From assembly GCA_050952465.1 (NCBI GenBank), contig JBMNKZ010000003.1, positions 42,829 to 106,828 on the forward strand: a DNA stretch of 64,000 nucleotides, given 5' to 3'. This DNA is from DUPU01 sp050952465 (GTDB lineage: Bacteria > Bacillota > Dehalobacteriia > Dehalobacteriales > Dehalobacteriaceae). Position numbers and translations under genes: made by a program. Numbering within the stretch: position 1 is the stretch's first letter; each line of letters begins with the position of its first letter. The notes beneath the pieces are model-generated. The model saw only the letters and a program-made list of their open reading frames with translations, was not told the DNA's origin and searched no databases. This document shows positions 56,918-64,000 of this stretch, piece after piece.

Positions 56918-57421
56918 TTACCATTGACTGGGTTTTAGTACAAGAGTAACCCGACCATGGTCAGGGCAATCCTCAAGGAGTTTTTTTACCTGGCCTAATT
57001 GAGGAATATTTAGGTTAGGGTTTATTTCGATTAAAGGTACCAGGACAAAACGTCTTAAATGCAATTGAGAATGGGGGAGAATTAAACTTGATTCGATCCT
57101 TGTTTCTTCATTAAAAAGCAGAATATCTATATCAATGGTCCTTGGCCCCCAATGGATTACTCTTTCTCTGCCTAATCTATTTTCGATATCCTGGGTAATG
57201 TTCAGGAGGTGATTTGGGGTAAGTCTTGTTTCTATCTCCACTACCCCATTCAAGAAAAAATCCTGCTCTCGATAACCAACGGGATCAGTTTCATATAAAG
57301 AGGATTTGCCTGTTACCTTAATTAATGGTGTCTCAGCAAGATGTTTTAGGGCCTTTCTTAAATATGCCAATTTATCCCCCATATTACTGCCCATACTTAA
57401 GTATGCAACATTACCTTTCAT
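56918..57421 (-). CDS. folK: 2-amino-4-hydroxy-6-hydroxymethyldihydropteridine diphosphokinase
   Basis: Folate synthesis: pyrophosphoryl transfer to hydroxymethyldihydropterin. AYLSMGSNMGDKLAYLRKAL (N-terminal motif), YETDPVGYREQDFFLNGVVEI and the WGPRTIDIDILLF motif with the catalytic Asp pair. 167 residues, intact. Start at 57421 with GGGAG upstream; it overlaps the folB 3' end by 11 bases. Confidence 0.96.
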   Translation of the reverse strand: MKGNVAYLSMGSNMGDKLAYLRKALKHLAETPLIKVTGKSSLYETDPVGYREQDFFLNGVVEIETRLTPNHLLNITQDIENRLGRERVIHWGPRTIDIDILLFNEETRIESSLILPHSQLHLRRFVLVPLIEINPNLNIPQLGQVKKLLEDCPDHGRVTLVLKPSQW

Positions 57422-57786
57422 CTTTTTTCTCCCGCTCAATTTCTACCCGAGCAGCCAGACTTCCCCCAGGAAGTGGTGCCATTGGCTTATCTACAATAAC
57501 CTTTACTTTACAAATTTTATACTTTTCCCAAAAGCATCATCCCAATGGCGTGTGCCAATGCTTCAATTAAATCGAAACTTTCCTCCTCCGCAATCTTCCT
57601 TATTTCCTGATAAACTTCGGCATAGTTAACCGTCTTAGTTAGGTCGTCCGTCACACCTGCCGGAAATAAATCAAGGTACATTTCCACGCTAATAATAAAA
57701 GGCTGCCCTACCCGTTTTTCTTCTTTTAAAACCCCATGGTAACCATAAAATTCCATCCCTGGTAACACTATTTTATCCAAGACCAT
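57411..57786 (-). CDS. folB: Dihydroneopterin aldolase, one frameshift
   Basis: Converts dihydroneopterin to hydroxymethyldihydropterin. N-terminal GMEFYGYHGVLKEEKRVGQPF is intact; after HAIGMMLL one extra G (around 57520) throws the frame, and the missing C-terminus (KVKVIVDKPMAPLPGGSLAA and on to a TAA at 57411) is readable in the next frame. Corrected length ~124 residues, the family norm. The stop overlaps the folK start, which is the normal overlap. Confidence 0.88.
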
Positions 57787-57818
57787 GTGCCCCCTTAATT
57801 TGTGGCTCTCAAACAGTT

Positions 57819-58357
57819 CTAAGATTCCTTTTTTATAGAAGGATTTCCCGCTTCTTTCAAATCTCTTGCTATCATCTCCAAGGTTTGAGCTCGGTCTGCC
57901 TCAACTGTATGCAAATGAACTCCCTCTGTCAACACAGAAAGAGGATGAGCATTAGCCTTTTTTAGGTTTTTCATAAAGTCTTCAACATCTCGCCTGGAAG
58001 AAAAGCATCAGCATTCCTTTTAATTCCCCATATAAAGGATGCTCCACAACCACATCCAGCACTTTGGCACCATTATCGACAAAAATATTTAATTCTCTTT
58101 CTAACCTCCTCAAAATTATGTTTAACAGCAAAGGTCCTGAGAATTCGCGTACTCATTAAAGCAGTCGCCAACATATAACCTTGGGGAGTCGCTAAAATTT
58201 CCAGTCCGGCAGCTCTAAGAAGGGCAATATCCTGGACAATAATCTGGCGGCTGACCTTAAACCTAGCGGCGAGTTCACTTCCTGTTATGGGACTGTCAGC
58301 GTTAGTCAAGATTTCTTTAATCAGTTCCCTCCTTTCGGAAGCATCCATCCTCATCAC
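57819..58357 (-). CDS. niaR: NiaR-type nicotinate-responsive repressor, frame-shifted
   Basis: Represses NAD biosynthesis and niacin uptake genes. N-terminal HTH (LIKEILTNADSPITGSELAARFKVSRQIIVQDIALL) and the 3H domain, which continues after two one-base indels: IFVDNGAKVLDVVVEHPLYGEL and then SSRRDVEDFMKNLKKANAHP, HLHTVEADRAQTLEMIARDLK, ending at 57819. The three His of the 3H domain are visible (HP, HPL, HLH). Corrected size ~175 residues. It lies between folP and folB. Confidence 0.82.
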
Positions 58358-58372
58358 CTATCCTTCCTTTGT

Positions 58373-59565
58373 TTAAGAGAATCGTACCATGGCATCAGTC
58401 ATCTTCGCGACGCGCGCAATTTCTTTTACATCATGTACCCTTACAATATCTACTCCTTTGGTGATACCAAAAGACGACGGTGGCTGCAGTACCTTCCAGC
58501 CGATCCCTCACAGGTAAATCCAGGATTTCTCCTATCATTCTTTTTCGTGACGTTCCTAAAAGCACAGCCTTCCCCAATGATTTAAATTCCTCCAGTCGGT
58601 TCATTACCTCCAGATTCTGTTTTAGGTCTTTACCAAATCCGATACCAGGGTCAACAATAATCTTTTCCCGGGCTAACACCGGCTGTTTCGGCAATTTCGA
58701 TGCTTTTCCTTAGAAATTGCAGGATATCACCCATAAGGTTCTTGTATTTGGTACCATTTTGATTATGCATCAAAATTACCGGGCAGTCATACTCTGCAGC
58801 TACATTAGCCAACGCCGGTTCCATTTGAAATCCCCACACGTCATTGATCAAAGATGCGCCAGCCTCCATTGCTCTTCTGCCTACCTCAGCTTTGTAAGTA
58901 TCAATGGAAATGGGTACTTTAATCTTTTTCGCCAATGCCTCTACTATTGGAATCACCCGGTTCAGTTCTTCCTCAGCATTTACCGGCTGATGTCCAGGCC
59001 GGGTAGATTCCCCCGCCCACATCAATAATATCTGCTCCTTGATCCACCATCTGATAAGCGTGTTCTAAAGCAAGATCCAATTGATTAAATTTTCCCCCAT
59101 CCGAAAAGGAATCCGGAGTTATATTTAAAATACCCATGACTAAGGTTCTCTCGCCCAAGATCAGAGGCCCGTTTCTACATTCCATTACCCGTAAATTATC
59201 ATTGGTTATATTACTAATCAATGTTTCCAATTCCTGAGCCACAAATGGGCTAATTTAAAAGGCTGTCCTTTTAGATTTGAGATCAGTTTTTTATACTGCT
59301 TCAGTGTCCCCATTAAAAGAACAGAAAGACCTCTCTGCTTTATGTACAATAACATCCGGTGGACGGGAACATTCTCCACCCTTAGATAACATTTCTTGCT
59401 TCAAAATCTGTGCGGCCGGATCTGAAACATTATCTACCATCACCGTAAAAAATAAAGACTTAGCTTGCATTAACTTAAGACCCTCGGATGTGGTTCCGGT
59501 TTCGGCAGAAATTTCTGCGCTTTTTGAAAATTATTAATAGAAACAGCTCGTACATTAAATTCCAT
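58373..59565 (-). CDS. folP: Dihydropteroate synthase, extended form, several frameshifts
   Basis: Joins p-aminobenzoate and the pterin. The core is readable in three frames: VMGILNITPDSFSDGG and the GADIIDVGGESTRPG site (59242-58990), INDVWGFQMEPALANVAAEYD with VILMHN (59025-58690), and IVDPGIGFGKDLKQN with LLGTSRKRMIG and GTAATV (58694-58431), ending in the HDVKEIARVAKMTDAM tail at 58373. An N-terminal domain of ~110 residues starts at MEFNVRAVSINN (59565), as in many Clostridia. At least six single-base indels, mostly an extra base in a homopolymer. Confidence 0.88.
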
Positions 59566-59571
59566 GACGTT

Positions 59572-60112
59572 TCACCCTTCTATAGAATTGTACAACCTAT
59601 ACAAAATCATTTCCCTGGTTTCCATGCTATCCAGCTTATGACATTTATCTCTGGCAACGCATTTTTGACAATTACGGGACAGCTTGTCCGCTCGGTATAA
59701 AAGCTTTCCGGCACCTTCGCGCATCAGGTTTTCTATGGGCACGAATTGCCTCTAAAGCAATGCGGATTTCGTCAGGCTTAAAACCGGCATCTTGTAAAAT
59801 GGGTTTAGCCAAAATTGCTCCTTCTTCCGCATGATCTAGGGACTGATCCAAATACTGCTCCAGCGGCCGATATCATGAAGAAGTGCAGTTGCATAAATCA
59901 ATTCCTTGGTCTGATCCACACTCATATTTTTTAAATCCGACGAAATACCGTCCTGATATTTTTCCAAAAACAATATGTAATATATCCGGGCGACATCCAA
60001 AGCATGCTGCATTTGGTGACAACAGAATTCCCTGTTAATTTCCTGCTGTTCATTCAACTTAAGATAAGTATCAAAATCCGGATGAGATAAAATTGCCTGT
60101 ACCCGTTTTCAT
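59572..60112 (-). CDS. HD-domain phosphohydrolase, several frameshifts
   Basis: HD-superfamily hydrolase of the yfbR/predicted nucleotide type. The first metal His is in CCHQMQHALDVAR and the HD pair in YATALLHDIGR (readable from 60057). The C-terminal part continues in other frames (EQYLDQSLDHAEEGAILAK, IRIALEAIRAHR, then CQKCVARDKCHKLDSMETRE, a Cys-rich tail). The start is probably the ATG at 60112. At least three indels. Next to folP, it may be a folate or pterin-pathway hydrolase; uncertain. Confidence 0.75.
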
Positions 60113-60195
60113 AGACCAGTCCCCCTTTAATTGGAATAATTATAACGCATTTATGTAAATTTTTCGATTGTAGAAAATTTTCTTACCTTAGTGTG

Positions 60196-60288
60196 TATCA
60201 ACGAGGCAAAAAATTTGCTCACCGAATAAAAATCTGAAAGATAGCTGCCGGCTATATAGGTGGAGGGCATCTTACGCTCGTTATAATA
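60196..60288 (-). repeat. Family R structured intergenic repeat, copy
   Basis: On the minus strand: ATTATAACGAGCGTAAGATG, CCCTCCACCTATATAGCCGG, CAGATTTTTATTCGGTGAGC and GCCTCGTTGATA. Ends are inverted repeats (AACGAG/CTCGTT). It lies between ndk and the HD gene. Confidence 0.65.
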
Positions 60289-60319
60289 TAAGCGGAGGTA
60301 TTAAGTAAATATTAGATGT

Positions 60320-60349
60320 AAAATAAGGAACGCATTATTATGCGTTCCA
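60320..60349 (-). terminator. Terminator of ndk
   Basis: GGAACGCA pairs with TGCGTTCC around a 6-base loop, followed by TTATTTTA on the minus strand, right after the ndk stop. Confidence 0.75.
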
Positions 60350-60354
60350 ACAGG

Positions 60355-60753
60355 TTAAAAATAAATTTTCATTTCCCTTTCGGCACTGGCTATAGAATCT
60401 GCCCCATGAATATGTGTTTTGGCTGATATTTGTGGCAAAACATCCCTCTAATGGAACCAGGGTCGCTTCCATGGGATTAGTAGCCCCGATGATACTCTTG
60501 CCGCCTGTACGGCATTATTACCTTCCCAGACCATCGCCACAACAGGCCCGGGACATAATATAGTTAACCCAATTCCTCAAAAAATGGCTTTCCCTCATGC
60601 TCCCGGTAATGCTCATAAGCCATTTCTTTGGTCACATGGAGCATCTTTAAGGCCGATAATTTCAGTCCCTTTTTTCAAAACGAGAGATAATTTCTCCTAC
60701 TCAAAATTCGTACGTACCCCGTCGGGTTTGATCATAACAAAGGTTTGTTCCAC
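60355..60753 (-). CDS. ndk: Nucleoside diphosphate kinase, frame-shifted
   Basis: Transfers phosphate among NTPs. EQTFVMIKPDGVRTNF starts right after AGGAGG...GTG at 60753; then VGEIISRFEK, EMAYEHYREHEGKPFFEEL, VVAMVWEGNNAVQAAR, GATNPMEA, IRGMFATNIS and NTIHGADS (the catalytic His) follow in shifting frames to a TAA at 60355. Length ~132 residues, the usual figure. At least five one-base indels. The order and spacing are normal, so the gene is likely whole in the organism. Confidence 0.85.
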
Positions 60754-60782
60754 CAAGTTCCCTCCTCATGCCGAAGGTGAAA

Positions 60783-62650
60783 TTAATAACGGGCAGAATC
60801 TCCCCGCTGGTAATACTATTTCCGGAAGAATCTGGCTTATCCGGACCGTCAAAAGTTTTCATCAACTGGGCGAATTCATCTGCTTCCAATGTTTCCTTTT
60901 CCATGAGGGTTTTTGCTACTGCATGTAACCGATCCATATTCTTTTCCAGCATGGTTTTGGCTTTATTATAAGCCTCATCAATCATACGACGCGCCTCTTT
61001 ATCAATGGAAAAAGCAATGGCTTCAGAATAATTCCGCTCTTGAGAAATATCCCGACCTAAAAAGACTTGTTCCTGTCTTCGGCCAAAGGTCAACGGCCCA
61101 AGCTCCTCAGACATCCCGTACTGAGTAATCATCTTACGTACTATTTCTGTAGCTCTTTCCAAGTCGTTCTGTGCTCCGGTACTAACTTCCTTTAACACCA
61201 AAGCCTCCGCCATCCTGCCCCCCAGCAGCATGACAATTTGATCTAGCATCTGAGATTTTGTCACATAAATTACGATCTTCTTTAGGTAGGAGCAGGGTGT
61301 AACCTCCAGCCCTTCCTCGAGGAATAATGGATACTTTATGGAGAGGATCGGTATTAGGTAAGAGATAAGCAATTACCGCATGCCCTGCCTCATGGTAAGC
61401 AACTAGTTTACGCTCATAGTCGCTAATAACACGGGACTTCTTCTCCGGACCGGCAATCACTCTTTCAACAGCATCTTCCATTTCATCCATATTAACTTCT
61501 TTTTTATTCCGGCGCGCAGCGAGTAGTGCTGCCTCATTTACAAGATTGGCTAAATCCGCTCCGGTAAAACCGGTGTCCGTCTGGCCAGAACTTCAATATC
61601 GATATCATTGCCTAACGGCTTCCCTTAATATGCACCTTAAGGATTTCCCTTCCGGCCTAAAATATCCGGTACATTTACCGTAATCTGCCGATCAAATCGT
61701 CGGGACGAAGTAGGGCGGGATCTAAAATATCCGGTCTGTTGGTGGCAGCTACTACAATAATTCCCTCATTAGGGGCAAATCCATCCATTTCCACTAAAAG
61801 CTGGTTCAGAGTTTGTTCTCTTTCATCATGGCCTCCCCCTAAACCTGCCCCCCGCTGTCTGCCCACGGCCATCAATTTCATCAATAAAAACAATACAGGG
61901 AGCATTCTTTTTGGCTTGTTCAAAAAGATCCCTCACCCTGGATGCTCCAACACCTACAAACATTTCCACAAAGTCAGAAACCGCTAATGCTAAAAAAAGG
62001 TACCCCCGGCTTCTCCTGCCACAGCTCTGGCAAGTAGAGTCTTCCCCGGTACCAGGGGCCCAAAAAGTAATACTCCTTTAGGAATCTTAGCTCCTAATTG
62101 GCTAAATTTACGTGGTGACTTTAAAAATTCCACCACTTCTTCTAGTTCTTCCTTAACCTCATCTACCCCGGCGACATCGGCGAAAGTTACCTTTTTCTTT
62201 TCATCCGTATGCAGTTTTGCCCGGCTTTTGCAAAACTGCATCACACGGCTACCTCCACCCTGAGTTTGCTGCATCATAAAAAAGAACAACCCTACCAAAA
62301 GCAGCACAGGCAGAAGGGCAGACAGAATTCCGGTCCACCAAGGAGGACCGGGTTCTTTTTCATAATTTATCGTTACCCCCTTTTTCTTCCAGAGATGCAA
62401 CCAAATTGGGATCAGGAGGAACCGTTGCGGCAAATTTTTCGCCGTTTTTTAAGGTGCCATCTATAATATATTCATGTTCTCGGCCTTAATATTAACCTCT
62501 TTCACATTACCATTACCCACTTGCTTAACAAACTCATTATATTTCAAAGGTGTTGCTTTTTGCACGGGTTCATTAGTCCATTGATACATTGGTAACGGCA
62601 ATTAATACTATGAGTACATAGATGGCAAGATTTTTAAAAATTCGGTTCAA
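60783..62650 (-). CDS. ftsH: ATP-dependent zinc metalloprotease FtsH, many frameshifts
   Basis: Membrane-bound AAA+ protease. A TTG at 62650 after GAGAGGAG opens NRIFKNLAIYVLIVLIAVT (first membrane segment); a periplasmic-type domain and second helix (LSALLPVLLLVGLFFFMMQQ) follow. The AAA core has VTFADVAGVDEVKEELEEVV, a Walker A read as GPLVPGKT (normal GPPGTGKT, with a lost C and a gained G nearby), RQRGAGLGGGHDEREQTLNQ, AATNRPDILDPALLRP, and the zinc site HEAGHAVIAYLLP. The C-terminal peptidase domain is intact to LEADEFAQLMKTFD. Corrected length ~620 residues. Confidence 0.92.
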
Positions 62651-62747
62651 ACGTGTTACACTCCTCTCGACATATGCAAAAATCATCCCAAAATGGGAAA
62701 TATCCTCATACTAAGTCATTGTACCATAATTTATTTCTATTTTCAAA

Positions 62748-64000
62748 CTATGCTATTATACCAAAATAACTTTTCAGCGTAATAATTACGGCCTTTGTAT
62801 CTTCAAGGGGAACCGCAGTCCCTTCTCCTATCCGGTACCCCCGCCACCCAGATAATCTCATCCCCGGAAAGTAGAATGGGGATACGGTCTCTCTCTAAAG
62901 GAGAAACTTTTTCGTCAATAAAAAAGTCCTTTAACTTTTTTCCTTCCTTTCAGCCCTTTAGGACGAAAACGATCTCCCGGGCGACGGTTTCTTAAAGTCA
63001 GAGGCCGGTTTAGCACTTTCCACATTGAAAGCTCGGGTATAGCGACCCTCAGAAAAGGATGGATCCGGCCAATTAACAACCTTAACACTAATTTCAGTAT
63101 CAAGCTCCGGTACATAAGTAATACCCGGTATATTCAGCAATACCGGATCTATTGCCTCAATATTCTTACAAGAAGGTTTTTCCTTACTGAAAATTAGTCT
63201 TCCTCCCTCTAGTCTGGCATATAACGGCCCGGGAAGTGATAACTTCTTACCAGGTTTTAACTCTATTATTTCCTCTGTGTGATCGAAACTCAGATAACCC
63301 TGGGTTCCAGTAAAAATCATCAATTATCTGTCTAATTATCCTTCGTTGCAGGGCTGGATGAAATAGTTTAATTTTGGTTTGATCCAAGCTTACCTTTTGA
63401 GTATCAAGAGTAACCGAAACTTCCTCCTTAGCCAATTGGGTAAAATCAAGAAGCAACTGGTTTTCCTGCCGACAGATATCTGCCGTCCTCACTAAGGCCT
63501 GGACAATTTGGGGATTAAATTGCTCTAAGTAAGGAATTAGGTTCAGCCTCACCGATTTCTAGTATATATACTCTCGTTATTAGAAGAATCCCAGCGATAT
63601 TCTAAATTATTTTTCTGACAATAAGCCAAAATCTCCTCTTTCGTAATCCCTAACATGGGGCGAATTAGCATCCCTTCCCGAGGAGAAATTGCCGCCAGTC
63701 CTTCCGGGCCTGCTCCCCTTAAAAGATGAAGGAGTACTGTTTCCGCCTGATCGTTAGCATGATGGGCGGTGCTGATAACATCTGCATTAATGCTTTTTGC
63801 CACCCTGTTTAGAAAATCATAGCGAAGATATCTTGCCCCTTCCTCAGGGGATAAACCTGTTTCTTTAAGATATCGGGGAACATCATGAGTTTCCACAGTA
63901 CACTCTAACCCCATAGCAAAGGCTATATTCTCTACAAACAACGCTTCTTCTTCCGCCTCCGCCCCACGAAACATATGGTTAAAATGGGCTACATGTATCC
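62748..64000 (-). CDS. tilS: tRNA(Ile)-lysidine synthase, 5' end outside window, frameshifts
   Basis: Modifies the wobble C of tRNA-Ile (CAU). The visible part starts inside the PP-loop domain (VAHFNHMFRGAEAEEEALFVE) and has the ISTAHHANDQAETVLLHLLRG motif. The substrate and C-terminal domains (YLEQFNPQIVQALVRTADICRQ, RDRI region and PGDRFRPKG) continue in different frames: breaks near 63550, 63310, 62960 and 62840. It ends at 62748. It precedes ftsH, as in most Firmicutes; hpt is missing between them. Confidence 0.9.

Noticed and set aside
60701..61372. 223-codon frame as the true FtsH C-terminus through ndk start
   Set aside because: The frame runs over the ndk ribosome binding site and start codon. 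A one-base shift gives a natural stop at 60783, just before the AGGAGG of ndk.

Overview
This window comes from a low-GC, Gram-positive, anaerobic bacterium of the class Clostridia, probably a Peptococcaceae-like lineage and probably a spore former. The signs are the gene order tuf - tRNAs - sigH - rlmB - thyX - mrnC - cysS - cysE - gltX - ispF - ispD - PIN/TRAM - carD - radA - clpC - mcsB - mcsA - ctsR, a cysteine T-box leader, McsA/McsB/CtsR, mini-RNase III, BirA-BioY, a DUF1002 protein, and a molybdenum hydroxylase locus driven by sigma-54. The species assignment is inference. Nearly everything is on the minus strand, so operons read from high to low coordinates. Layout: (1) 1-2.7 kb holds the 5' part of tuf, five tRNA genes (fMet, Thr, fMet, Tyr, Thr) and sigH. 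(2) 2.9-9.0 kb is a T-box(Cys)-led operon cysE-cysS-mrnC-thyX-rlmB-glnS. (3) 9.0-15.9 kb has gltX, a DUF1002 gene, rmuC, ispF, ispD, a PIN/TRAM protein and carD. (4) 16-28.5 kb has a lone plus-strand gene, two identical 1540-bp IS3-family insertion sequences 9119 bp apart, radA, the ctsR-mcsA-mcsB-clpC heat-shock operon and a pair of gate-domain membrane proteins. (5) 27.3-31.3 kb is a D-amino-acid operon: D-cysteine desulfhydrase, a deleted ridA, a YheO/DauR-like regulator, an Asp/Glu racemase and a DAACS symporter. (6) 31.6-37.5 kb is a complete rRNA operon (16S-tRNA Ile-tRNA Ala-23S-5S-tRNA Asn) with three tandem promoters. (7) 37.7-48.8 kb has lysS, greA, a three-gene cassette (HTH, quinate-dehydrogenase-like, acyl-ACP-reductase-like), dusB, coaX, azlCD, birA-bioY and an MFS transporter. 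(8) 49-56.6 kb is a catabolic locus: both AcnX subunits, RidA and the two larger-operon subunits of a molybdenum hydroxylase on one strand, its FAD subunit divergently transcribed, and a PAS-AAA+-Fis sigma-54 activator. (9) 56.9-64 kb has folK, folB, niaR, folP, an HD-domain gene, ndk, ftsH and tilS, nearly all broken by single-base indels. The most interesting points are: the divergent sigma-54-controlled AcnX/RidA/Mo-hydroxylase locus, with a promoter on each side and three matched palindromes between; two insertion sequences that each landed inside the loop of an intrinsic terminator hairpin; two families of dispersed structured intergenic repeats; a hairpin repeated at three places in the rRNA operon; and a ridA with an internal deletion inside the D-amino-acid operon. 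The dense frameshifts right of about 55.5 kb hit essential genes and look like base-calling errors rather than gene decay. No CRISPR array and no prophage were seen.
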